Below, piece by piece: positions 1 through 8,958 of a stretch of DNA of 17,545 nt. The DNA is from Darksidea phi (taxonomy: Eukaryota > Ascomycota > Dothideomycetes > Pleosporales > Lentitheciaceae): the NCBI GenBank assembly GCA_030770425.1, contig JASJFT010000418.1, forward strand, positions 1-17,545, given 5' to 3'. Made by a program: the position numbers and the translations under genes. Numbering within the stretch: the first letter of the stretch is position 1; every line of letters begins with the position of its first letter. Below the pieces are notes generated by a model that was not told the origin of the DNA, made no database searches, and saw only the letters and a program-made list of their open reading frames with translations.

Positions 1-4
1 GGAA

Positions 5-59
5 CCCTAATTAGGGCCCCGCCCCGCCCTAATTTAGGGGTGCCCCCCCTAATTTAGGG
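5..59. repeat. three short palindromes (CCCTAAT-TAGGG type)
   Basis: Three near-identical palindromes lie close together: CCCTAATTAGGG at 5-16 (perfect, 12 bp), CCCTAATTTAGGG at 27-39 and again at 47-59 (perfect arms around a central T). They are separated by GC-rich spacers (CCCCGCCCCG and GTGCCCC). The arms contain CCCTAA/TTAGGG, the fungal telomere hexamer, but arranged as inverted pairs rather than a one-direction array. They could be the end of a DNA transposon or MITE cut by the window edge. Identity is uncertain. Confidence 0.45.
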
Positions 60-459
60 ATGCTCGGAACCGTAGTGGAGGTGTATACATAAGCTCGCTC
101 GGATCCAACATCCGCAGGACAATCAACTCAACAGTCAAGCCGAACTCAAAGTAGTTAACCATACAACCAACACACTCTTCAGGTCCTACACTCCTAGATA
201 TTTGATAAATAATGCCGACATCAACACAGAAGGCCCTGGAAACCTTTCTACCATGGAGATTCTTAATACATAACAAATTCAGTACAGTCAATCCTACGGC
301 ATTACTACTCAGACAGTGATGTCAAGTAGTTCAGCTCAATCTCGCATAGTAAGACGAAGAATACTGTCGACGTTGTCGTTGGAGACAGTAGTTATCATTT
401 TTCGATCCAGTTCATAGAAAGACTGGTTCAACTAGTTGATCTTCTTCTGATATTCTCCT
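60..459. other. non-coding stretch downstream of the P450
   Basis: I see no supportable gene here. A minus-strand open frame at 49-291 lacks an ATG at its 5' end and resembles no family I recognise. The segment should hold the P450 3' UTR, since the P450 ends at 460 on the minus strand, but no clear polyadenylation signal stands out. Base composition is ordinary, without RIP-like depletion of CpA/TpG. Confidence 0.4.
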
Positions 460-2266
460 TCAGACAATGCGCTCACCCTCGGCCTTTCGACATCGAACTA
501 AGATCATCTGCTCCATGTCAGGGCCCGTCTTCTCATCTTTGACCCAGTTCTTTGGCCTTTGGGTCTGCCTATTCGGAAATTTGAGTTCATACTCAGTTAA
601 CAACAAACAAAGCACCAGCTTGATCTGCGCACTAGCATACCATCGCCCCGGGCACGCCTGCCGGCCGGTACCGAACCAGGAGTCACCTGCCGTGACGGAG
701 CTGAAAAGATTAGCAGCGTCTACTTCGCTCGCTTCTTCCGCATTCGTGGCAGAGGAAGAATAGAAACGCATTGGCCGGAATTCTAAAGGCGATTCGTATA
801 ATGTGGGATCGCGCGAACGGGCGTCGGAGGCTGCACAGATATGTGTACCCGCTGAAATGGTAAAGCCGTTGGAAAGGGAAATTGGGGTTAGCACCAAACG
901 CTGGAAGGAGACTATTCCGGCAGAGTTGGTGCGACCGCTCTCTTTGAGGAAGCTCTCCATCTTGCGCAACTTTAACAACGAGGTGCTGGTCCAACCGTAG
1001 GTGCCAAGTTCTCTGACTGCCTCTGCACGTAGCTCTTCCATCAACCCCGGGTGGGCGCAAAGATCATAGAGGGCGTGTATAGCTGTGATTGCGCTTGTGT
1101 ACAAGGCGGCAACAATGAGAAAGAGGATCTTCATGATGATTTCTTCTGGGTTTTTATCCCGCCCCTCGGAAGGCTCAGACAGCCATTGCAGAAAGTCTTG
1201 CGGTTCGTAATCTTCACGTAATTCAAACTTTTCAACCATGTTCTGTCGTTGCCGCCTTTCGATGACTGGAGTTAGGAAATTGTTTACTTGCGTGATGTCA
1301 GAACGCAGCTTCCGGCCACATGGTAGCGTATATTGAGCGATGGGACGTAGGTAAGACGAAATAGTTCTCATGGTTATGCAGAAGGTGGCCACGGAAGCGG
1401 TGAAACCCATGATAGCCTTGAGCCATACAGGGTCCCGGGAGATGTGAGGATCGTCAATCACTCGACGGGACGTGATCTGGCCGATGGCCGCGAGAATGAC
1501 GGAAGATGCCTTGACGGGGGTGAACTCTAAAGAAACAGTTCATCGACAGCCTTTTCTTTCCTTGTATTCGGTAATTGGGAGCTTGATGAAAGCGAAACCT
1601 ACCTTTCGACCCACAGCCGCGAAGGGCGTTTTTGAGTGCTAGATTTGCCTCCTCTTTCATCTGCGGCAGCAAACTCCCTATTTTGATTGCAGTCAGTATT
1701 TAACCTTGTCTTTCAACACGTCTTCCCCGTGATTCGAAGTTGCGTACCCAGATTCTTCGTCAATTGAAATCGGACAATGTCGCGATGTATGTTCGTCCCA
1801 CGAACAGCATCCAGCTTTGTATATTTGCCCAAAAATCGATCCAGAAGTTCCTCTTTGAAGCTAAGTTGAGTTTGTGGTAGATTCTTTAGCTCATCGATGA
1901 ATCTGTCGGGGATGACCAGTCGCTCATTGTCACATGTATGGATTATATAGGGTGTGTCCTTGTGCTGTCCAGTTTATTAAGTCAGCCATGAACAGGAAAT
2001 GTCTATCCCAATACAATTCATTCACAAAAGGAGTCGGCAAGAAAGTGCAATGATCGAACCTTTGCATAGCCTTGTTCCAGCAGCTGTTGCCCTTTGGCGA
2101 AAAACTCAGTTTTGGCTGCCCGAGTGCGAAATCCCAGAAAGCCTGGGTCAATTCCAACCCGCGGAAGTCCGTCAAACCTTTTCCGCCACGATGTTTGCCG
2201 GCCTAGCCAGAAAAGCAACAGCCCGGTCCCAAGGGAGATAAAAATTAAATAATTATTTGGTGCCAT
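460..2266 (-). CDS. cytochrome P450 monooxygenase, CYP68/ent-kaurene-oxidase-like
   Basis: Haem-thiolate monooxygenase, probably anchored in the ER and oxidising a pathway intermediate with a P450 reductase partner. ATG at 2266. Exons (minus): 2266-2060, 1964-1748, 1677-1603, 1526-460; introns 95, 70 and 76 bp with GT...AG ends. The joined frame is 522 codons including the stop, so 521 residues, the usual length for the family. An N-terminal membrane helix spans about residues 5-22. Family motifs follow in order: LPRVG-DPGFLGFRTRA near 35-50, a DNERLVIPDRF segment, a variant I-helix around 306-314 (ALYTSAITA in place of the AGxDT-type core), ExxR of helix K at 362-365 (ESGR), and the haem loop FGTGRQACPGRW with the ligand cysteine near residue 458. 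No stop or frameshift is seen. It diverges from the EthD gene across 468 bp. The P450 class is confident; the CYP family is from memory of similar sequences, and the substrate is unknown. Confidence 0.93.
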
Positions 2267-2734
2267 GATGTACAGTCAAGCAAGTATATGGTATAAACCT
2301 GCTCTTCCCAAAGCTCAGTCTTCTTTTCCCCATCCGTCACTATAGTATGTACTCCACTGGATCATTGAAGGACTACGCCCACGATCGACAATGACGCTCC
2401 GCCCCGTCACCGACCGAAAGGACCGCATAGCCGACATTCTCGGCATCGGCGGGCTTTAACATCGGTGAGTCGGCCACACATGTCCGAGCTTGTGATCACC
2501 CTCCTCGTATACTTCTATTTCCCAGTTGATCACACGCTATTTCTTTAGCCTAGATGATAGCTTACACTGGTCGAAAGTACTTCCATCCCTTGTTTTCGAT
2601 ACGAAGCACTCAATTTTGTCGAATTTTCGTTTCGTAACAGCGAAGGCCGTATCCTTACAGAAAAATAGTTCTTCCATAGTGACAGCAGTATCTCTCGGTA
2701 CAATAGTCAACGTCGCCGACACCTCATCAACGCA
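2267..2734. promoter_or_regulatory. shared divergent promoter of P450 and EthD genes, TCGG-rich
   Basis: This 468 bp interval separates the two start codons and must carry both promoters. TCGG lies at 2440, 2446, 2462 and 2470, and its complement CCGA at 2410, 2414, 2431 and 2484: eight tetramers in 78 bp, where about half of one is expected by chance. Zn2Cys6 proteins commonly bind CGG-containing repeats, and a Zn2Cys6 gene sits at 7283-8514, so this is a candidate binding cluster. A 21-codon open frame (ATG at 2391, TAA at 2457-2459) is present but has no support as a gene. The motif content is seen directly; the regulator link is inferred. Confidence 0.5.
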
Positions 2735-3073
2735 ATGGTTTTTAGGGTCTATCTGCTCGCTGTCAAGGCCCCCAACATCTCCCTCGAGGAATTCAAGGAG
2801 CAATGGGACACTCACCACCTCAACCTGCTGAAAGAGATTGCCGGCGACGCCTACCCTCAAACTCACTACCACCACTATCCGAAACAAGCCAAAGGCCCGG
2901 CGGACGCCAAGTATGATGGTATCGGGTATCTGGAGTTCAAGGACAAGGCGGCATTCTTGAAGCTCAGGGCAATTACAGGGACTCCGGACAACACGGCAAG
3001 GCTCGAAGCGCATGACAAGACGTTCTTGGACATCGATAAGATTCAGATGTACATTGTAGATGATGGTGAATGA
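2735..3073 (+). CDS. EthD-domain small protein (dimeric alpha/beta-barrel type)
   Basis: Intronless, 112 residues, ATG at 2735. It begins MVFRVYLLAVKAPNISLEEF and continues with W-x-T-HH-x-x-LLKEIAGDAYPQTHYHHY, the layout of the EthD/ferredoxin-like alpha-beta barrel family found in many fungal biosynthetic clusters. Related proteins (for example TpcK of the atrochrysone/emodin-type pathways) are assigned decarboxylation; others act as cyclase- or isomerase-like helpers. The His-rich segment around residues 27-47 (THH, THYHHY) is where polar active-site residues would be expected. The frame is intact and the length typical. It diverges from the P450 and is convergent with the membrane protein gene ending at 3347. 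The domain call is strong; the reaction cannot be decided from sequence. Confidence 0.88.
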   Translation: MVFRVYLLAVKAPNISLEEFKEQWDTHHLNLLKEIAGDAYPQTHYHHYPKQAKGPADAKYDGIGYLEFKDKAAFLKLRAITGTPDNTARLEAHDKTFLDIDKIQMYIVDDGE

Positions 3074-3197
3074 CGGATCTACGTATTCGTCACTAGGTGA
3101 CGATAGCGAGCCTATTGGGTCTACAATATCCACTTCCTTTGCTTACCATACATCATGTTTGAACGTGATGATGAAATAATACATTGTGAAAGGACCA

Positions 3198-3203
3198 AAT
3201 AAA
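3198..3203 (+). terminator. polyadenylation signal AATAAA downstream of EthD gene
   Basis: A perfect AATAAA lies about 125 bp past the EthD stop codon, inside the 273 bp convergent gap between this gene and the membrane protein gene on the other strand. It is a plausible 3'-end signal for the plus-strand transcript. The motif is short and AT-rich, so chance occurrence is possible. Confidence 0.4.
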
Positions 3204-3346
3204 GATACGGCGTATTTGAAAAGACGCAGCATTTCACCAAAGACCCTCTACAAAACATGCAACATTTTCTCCATTCGATCGTGTATCGCCTCGGACCCTG
3301 TCCTAGCTAGCCTTCCAATCTCTACCGGACGAGCTAGCAGCTTCAA

Positions 3347-4760
3347 TTAGGGCTCGCCGCTGCGGCGGTACTTGTTCGTTAAGGGGTCAGGGTATGTCGC
3401 AGAGCTTTGGGTCGCTAGCTTTGTGGTTGATCCAACACTCTCCAGAGGAATGCGATGACTAGAGTTTGACTCTGAATCGACCGAATACCCCACTTCACGC
3501 TCGATGCCGGCCTTTGATCCGTTCTTTGAGCTGCTGAGTCGTGCCCAGGGTGGCAAGCGCGAGTAGTTTGATGTGCTGCTGTAGCCCGTGGACGTCTTGG
3601 ACCGTTTGGAGAAACGGCTCGTGGAAAAACTGACGAGTTGGAGGTATGGGACATGAACGAGGTGCTGGGCTGCGGGTCGCATTACGGGGAGACATGCGTT
3701 GATAACTCCGAGAGTTATTTCAAGCCCGGACCACAAAGCATCTTCGACAACGCCCACAGTGAAGTTCATCTGGTTCTGGGGCTTGGAGAATTTTACCACG
3801 TGGTATGTTCGCCATGCTGTTGCAAAGCAGACACTGAAGCACATATTAGATCACCAGGCGAACAACGCCTCCACGTCTACAGCACTTACAAACTACCTAA
3901 GCCAAAGACGAAGCTGATGGCAATTTTCTTACGTGTGCTCATCTGCAAAGTCCAGAGCATAAGCATCGGGAGAATGAGGATGCCAACATCGAGGACGAGG
4001 TTAAAAATAGCGCTGAGAAGGAATTTGAGTTGGAGGTTGCCGCAGTGCTGAGGCACGTCTGGACCAAGCTCCCAGTTGAACCTGAAGGGACGGCAGGTTG
4101 CCAGCCAGGCGATTGTGCAGGCAACCAGGTAGGCCACAGTCGCCGCTTGAAAGAAGTAGATGGTGAAGCGGAACTTCCTCACGGGGGAGAAGACCTGCAG
4201 GAGGAAATCGAGGATGGAGAGTCGAACGAATGAGTTGGCCCAGGATTGCAAGAGCCAGGCCACAAAAAATGCCTAGAAGACGTTTAGCGTAGTTTGAATC
4301 AAGGAGAAGCGAACGAAGCTAGCTTACCTTTCGGATGAGTAGACGCTCAGGAGGAGCAACTTGAGTGATAGGGTAGCCGATACCGGCACGGTCGGCCACT
4401 GAGTGAGGAAGTTAATATCACAATGATCAAGAACAAAAGCTTTCCATTTCCGTAGTAGTATGGAGCCTCACCTAGCCAACAAATTGCGATATAGCCCGTT
4501 CCGAAGATGGCAGCAATGAAGATGGCATAGTCAGAGAGCCGCCAGGAAGCCTTCTTGATATATCTCGCCCAGACTCTGAGGACAAGTACCGCAAGATCCA
4601 GGATGTAGAACGCGGTGACGGGCCCAACCAGTAGAACGGCCTTATGGTGCATAGGAACTTTAGAAGGGTTGATCCAGCCTCCTGGCGGAGGTACCATCAA
4701 TGGATTAGGGGGAGCGACTGGTATTACGCTACCCAGTGGTGGCGATGCTGTGCCGCTCAT
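3347..4760 (-). CDS. seven-helix integral membrane protein, fungal rhodopsin-domain (SAT/PTH11-like) family
   Basis: ATG at 4760 (MSGTASPPLG); an in-frame upstream extension has no ATG. Exons (minus): 4760-4472, 4398-4328, 4272-3890, 3833-3347; introns 73, 55 and 56 bp (donors GTGAGG, GTAAGC, GTAAGT). The joined frame is 410 codons with stop, 409 residues. It has a Pro-rich N-terminus (PPPGGWINPSKVP) and then seven hydrophobic segments, with family landmarks RLLIRKAFFVAWLLQSWANS, RLSILDFLLQVF, CRPFRFNWELG-DVPQHCGN, LILPMLMLW and LWSGLEITLGVINACLPVMRP. After helix 7 there is a Ser/Thr-rich cytoplasmic-type tail of about 110 residues. This is the fungal rhodopsin-domain family common in pathogen and metabolite loci; no biochemical role is established for most members. 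It diverges from the FAD monooxygenase, which suggests co-regulation and perhaps transport, sensing or membrane scaffolding for the pathway. No lesions seen. Confidence 0.9.
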
Positions 4761-5565
4761 GGTTGATGCAGTTGAGAAATCTGGGAACCCAGTACAGATG
4801 CAGACAGCAACACGCAAAGCACAGAGAAGGCCCAATAGATGGGAGAAGAACAAAACTCAACGATCTCCGCAATCTTCGTCCAGAGTAGTTTCAAAAGTGA
4901 GCGAGATGGAGGATACTCATCGAATCGGTGGAAGGCGGGGTTCTGACATCTTGGCCGGTCTTTTCGTGTTGGATGTAAATTAATTAACAAACCCCAGCCT
5001 ATGGGTAACGGATGGTTCGTGATTCACACGAAGCACAATCGCCTTACATCTGGCGAATCGCAATTCACTGAATCAAAAGAGTGGTCAGCCGGATGGGGCC
5101 ACATGTACGACGGTTCAGCCGAACATCGGTCATGGCGGTACAGAAAGACACTGATTTGTGCCTGCACCGAAGTAGTTTTCTTCGTCCATCTACCCACGTA
5201 CACACGCCTTTCCAAAACGATGAATTAGCAGATAGGCCTTTCACAAGCGGGACACTCGGCGAGGTTGGGCGACAAGGTCCGGATCGGTGTAACCTTCGAT
5301 AGCGGCGTAGTCGGCGAGGTCGGGTGGCACAGAACAACAAGCTGGCCCCGAGTTCCAACGTTGCATATCTTTCCCTCTCCCAACAATCTGGTTGCTCAAT
5401 AGATATCCATGAACCGCTCCGTGTCCCGGTCCGATCCTTTGTTTTCTCTACCGGTCCTGCCTTGATCAGCATTACGGCGACCCCACGTTGGACGCAAATC
5501 AGTCCGTCCGGACGATAGGAAATATAATTCCTTGCCTCACTTGTATCACCTTCGTTCTCTTCACC
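4761..5565. promoter_or_regulatory. shared divergent promoter of membrane protein and FAD monooxygenase
   Basis: 805 bp between two start codons, with no gene of its own that I can support; the open frames on both strands resemble nothing. Symmetric and repeated elements are dense. TCGCC-N8-GGCGA lies at 5039-5056 and CGG-N5-CCG at 5111-5121 (CGGTTCAGCCG). TCGGCGAGGTTGGG at 5256-5269 is repeated as TCGGCGAGGTCGGG at 5311-5324. The perfect palindrome CGTCCGGACG is at 5505-5514. TCGG also occurs at 5126 and 5284, as in the P450/EthD promoter. CGG half-sites in inverted or direct pairs are the usual target form of Zn2Cys6 factors. Which of these is bound is not known. Confidence 0.5.
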
Positions 5566-6946
5566 ATGACTATCACGGCCCCTCCTGCTGAGGTGGCCAT
5601 TATTGGAGGAGGTTTGGCCGTAAATGATGCATCGCCCCCGTCCGACAGACGCTAACACTGCTGGACAGGGCTGCACTCTTGCGCTTGCTTTGCACCGCCT
5701 CAAGATACCATCCATAGTCTACGAAGCACGCTCTAGGGGCTACAACTCATACGGAGGACTCATGCTTTCCCCCAATGCCTTATGCGCTCTCGACAGTCTT
5801 GGCGCTTATGAGCGTTTGCTCGACAAAGCACTGCACTTTGATAAGCTTTATTTCAAGAACGACAAGAATGAGACTACAGACATATATTATTTTGGCTCCA
5901 AGGCCATCTATGGCTATCAGGCTATCCGTATTATGCGCAAAGGACTGCTAGATGAGCTGTTGGTGATGCTGCGGAAGCGCAACATTCCAGTCTATTTTAA
6001 CAGCGCCTTGGCCACTGTTGACTACGATAGCCCGGACCCTAATACTAAGGTCGAGTTCACCTTGACCAACGGCCAAAGAGCTTCAGCTTCACTCTTGATT
6101 GGTGCCGACGGTATTCATTCTACGGTGCGTTCGACCTTTTTACAGGAGGCACAGCCCACATATGCAGGCATCCTGGGCATCAGCTGCGGCGTACAGCGGT
6201 CACAGCTCCGCATTCCCGACGATTACGGCTTACCTGCGATCGCTATGGGCAAGCCGGGAGCCTTCCTGCTTGTCCCGCAAAAACCAGATGGATCTGAGCT
6301 CTATGTCGGGGCGCAGCAACTGTTCTCGAAGTTAGATGATTGGAACTCTCTACGTAAAGACGAACAGAAGCTTTACGATATGATACATGAAGATCAGACC
6401 GATTGGCCGGATATTGTGCAATCAGCACTCGAGGCTATGTCACCGGATAGGATGTGATTTTGGGCCTTTTACGGCCTTCCCCGACTATGGTCGTGGCTTT
6501 CCGAATCAAAGCGTGTTATCCTCGTTGGCGATGCAGCGCACGCTATACCACCTACGGTCGGTCAAGGTGCTAATCAGGCAATTGAGGATGTCTGCGCCTT
6601 GGCATCCCTTCTCTCGAAGCTGTCGCCAGAAGTGCATCTGGATGAAGCTGCCGCGCTGTGGCAATCATATCGCCAGGAGCGCATCCAAAAGATACTTGAC
6701 CTAACGCAACAAATGAACGCAAAGCGACTACCCGAATCAGAAAAGGCCAAGCTACCTCCGAATGCTATCTGGACTGACTCTTCGTTACCGCGTGGAGAGG
6801 GTGGTGAGCTTCGTTGGTTGTATGAGGCCGACATGTCTGACGCGGCTGAGAAGTGGGCACAGGAGCTCAAGCTTAAGGGTGCTGCACAGGGTTCTCATGC
6901 CCCATCCATATCACGAATCACCTCAGTCGCTGAAACTGAAGCTTAA
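5566..6946 (+). pseudogene. FAD-dependent monooxygenase (salicylate-hydroxylase-like), interrupted by an in-frame TGA
   Basis: Group A flavoprotein monooxygenase using NAD(P)H and O2. ATG at 5566 after a CACC context; exon 1 5566-5619, intron 5620-5668 (49 bp, branch GCTAAC, acceptor CAG), exon 2 from 5669. Motifs: dinucleotide-binding GGGLAG at residues 14-19 (split by the intron), GADGIHSTVR from residue 163, and GDAAHAIPPTVGQGANQAIED from residue 305, the FAD ribityl/GD motif. The reading frame runs to TAA at 6944-6946 for 443 codons, but codon 281 (6455-6457) is TGA. The homologous frame continues directly behind it (FWAFYGLPRLWSW...), so this is a single-codon interruption, not a frameshift. 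I found no splice pair that removes it while keeping the conserved residues. The truncated 280-residue product would lack the GDAAH motif and is probably inactive. A sequencing error or very recent mutation is possible. Confidence 0.88.
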
Positions 6947-7282
6947 ACGGTGAAGAGGACATATGAGCCTGATGACTCACTCAAAGACTGGACGTGGGTT
7001 GATTCTTTGGCTGTGACCTACCAATCAGGCCGATATTATGAAGTCTTGGCCAAATTCTCACTCCGGCAAAAAGTCCGTCAATTTGACGGTCGCAGGGTGT
7101 TTGCATGGGGCCGTTTCTCTTTCCCAACATATTTTGCTGCCAGTGGTCCCTTCTTGGGTCGTAACGCGTGGCTGGCCACTGTCGTCCAGCACAGAAGTGA
7201 TATTAGCCCTGATCCGCACTGATCGCTGTCATTAATTCTCGACAAAACCGAGACTTCCAGTAGACATCACCATCTGTTAATC
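6947..7282. other. intergenic, upstream of the Zn2Cys6 regulator
   Basis: This 336 bp gap holds the monooxygenase 3' end and the regulator promoter. A plus-strand frame of 90 codons (6950-7222) is open but starts at a non-ATG codon and matches no family I know. I treat it as non-coding. TCGG-type elements, dense in the other two promoters, are not evident here. Confidence 0.4.
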
Positions 7283-8514
7283 ATGTTACCATTTGCCGGA
7301 GACCAAAGCTCCGCCTCGCCGATGAGCGTGCCGCCCACGGGTATTCGCAAGAAGCGAATCGCCTGCGATAATTGTCATGCTTCAAAGGTAAGCTAAACCA
7401 AGCTTTTATATGAATGCAGCACAGCAGTTGACGATTGTTTGTCACGCGCACATAGGTCCGCTGCACGGGCGAGACGTCAGGGTGCCAGCGGTGCCAGCGC
7501 GGCCACAAGTCATGCCGCTACAGCGAGTCCAACATGGGCCGTACGCCCTCAGACGGCGTGAAAAAGCGACGGAAGCCGAGTTCTCATAGGGCTCTGGACG
7601 TATTGACGGTTGCTTCTCAGCAACGGCAACACCAGGATTGGGATTCACTCAACCCATTCGAAATGCTAGACAACACCGGTAGCGAGCTTGACAGCCTAAT
7701 GTTCGACCCGCACATCTCGACGTCTGATGACATAGACTTTTCCAGCATAGACGACGTGCATTTTGAAGTCGACGACGATTCTCTCGATCTCGCCTTCCCT
7801 CGACTTGTCGTCGCTCAAACCCCGCTCTCTTCGCCAATAGCATCTTAAACACACATCCAACCTCAAAAGCAGCCGTCACAGCCCCGACTTGAGACAACGC
7901 AGCTTTCTAGTACGTCTTCGTCAACAACATCGCAAGGCTTTGAGGACTCCAACAGCGGACTTAGCCAGACAGCCAGTATGCCCAGTTCGTCACCGGACGC
8001 CGTACAGTACTGGACTGCGCAGCTCGAGAAACTCTCTCAAACTCTTCAAAAGTCTCCCGTTCCGCTTGACGGGATGCTGCGCATCAGCTCGCAACTCCTG
8101 CCGCACACCAGCGAGGTGTTGCGGTCTCTACATTCAGCACACGTGCCGTCATTTGCCACGAGTCTCATACTCATTCTTGTGTGTCTCGCTCAAGCAGTCA
8201 CACTCTTTGAGCAGTGCGTCCCATCCGTGCTATCCTATCGCCCTACCGCAGGTTCGAGTGACCTCCCCCTCCGGCTCGGCGAGTTCCGAGTCGACCGCAA
8301 AGCTCAGCAGATGCTGCAGATCCACATCATCGGCAAGGAGCTTTCGAACATGTTACAGGTATTCAAGCTGATCAGACAAACGCTATATCGGCCGGAATGG
8401 TGTAAAACCTCCAAGGGTACTCAAAATGTGTTATTAGAGGATTTACAGGTTCGAATAGAAACACTAGTCTATCAGATAAAGCAAAAAAGGGGTATATCTA
8501 GAAATATAGTATAA
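7283..8514 (+). pseudogene. AflR-type Zn2Cys6 transcription factor, interrupted by an in-frame TAA
   Basis: Likely pathway-specific regulator. ATG at 7283; exon 1 7283-7387, intron 7388-7455 (68 bp, GTAAGC...CATAG) inside the zinc cluster, exon 2 from 7456. The binuclear zinc cluster is complete: C28-X2-C31-X6-C38-X6-C45-X2-C48-X6-C55 with basic flanks (RKKR before, KKRRK after). An acidic Ser/Asp-rich region follows, then a TAA at codon 166 (7846-7848). The same frame continues behind it through a Gln/Ser/Thr-rich linker to a helical C-terminal domain ending near 8514 (GEFRVDRKAQQMLQIHIIGK is typical of AflR-like regulators). Total 387 sense-equivalent codons. The codon could be a RIP-like CAA-to-TAA change, since the next codons are Gln-rich. 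Alternatively, a 66 bp in-frame intron at 7807-7872 (weak donor GTCGTC, acceptor CAG) would remove it. Without that, a 165-residue protein keeps DNA binding but loses the C-terminal domain. Confidence 0.85.
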
Positions 8515-8958
8515 AGTATAATATTAAATCCTCGATATTACACGAATTGCTGGAGCAGTCGAATTATCGGCAAGCGAGCGGGTAATTAAAAATAAAAATC
8601 AGTTAAAAGGTTAAGTTCCTTATAATAAGATTAGCTTACGATAGTTACTACCTTGGGCGTATATCCCACGACAAATCCTTCCCACATATAACTCTTCGCA
8701 AGGTCTGGAGATCACGATGCAGACAGTAAAGCCGACGGATACGGGTGGCGAGAGAGGTACTCCGGTACGACACGACGTGAACTCGTAATGACCGACCTCA
8801 TAAGTGTCCCAGCGCCCTTGCCCTACTAGATAAGTATACATATCGTCACAGGGGATACAGTCTTAGTGTATTGGCAGCATCATATATCCAATAAAATTCG
8901 AGGTGGTATCATAAAAACCCCACGTGTAATCATGACAGCCACGGAGGCCGCTTTGGAC
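8515..8958. other. intergenic, partly AT-rich
   Basis: 444 bp between the regulator stop and the hypothetical gene on the minus strand. The first 120 bp are AT-rich (for example 8584-8640), but CpA and TpG still occur, so any RIP there is light. A 73-codon minus-strand frame with an ATG at 8841 is open, without recognisable similarity. Nothing else supportable is seen. Confidence 0.35.

Noticed and set aside
1..60. telomere or subtelomeric array
   Set aside because: The TTAGGG-like hexamers are in inverted pairs, only three times, and GC-rich spacers separate them. A true array would be a one-direction tandem.
2537..3133. 198-codon minus-strand open frame over the EthD gene
   Set aside because: It is the antisense shadow of the EthD coding sequence, has no family resemblance, and the plus strand carries a clear conserved domain.
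5065..5715. 216-codon minus-strand open frame across the 7TM/FMO promoter
   Set aside because: Arg/Cys-rich low-information translation with no recognisable motif; it runs into exon 2 of the FMO on the other strand.
6440..6520. programmed stop-codon readthrough of the FMO
   Set aside because: The context is TGA-TTT rather than the TGA-CTA readthrough signal, and readthrough would occur mid-domain rather than adding a C-terminal targeting tail.
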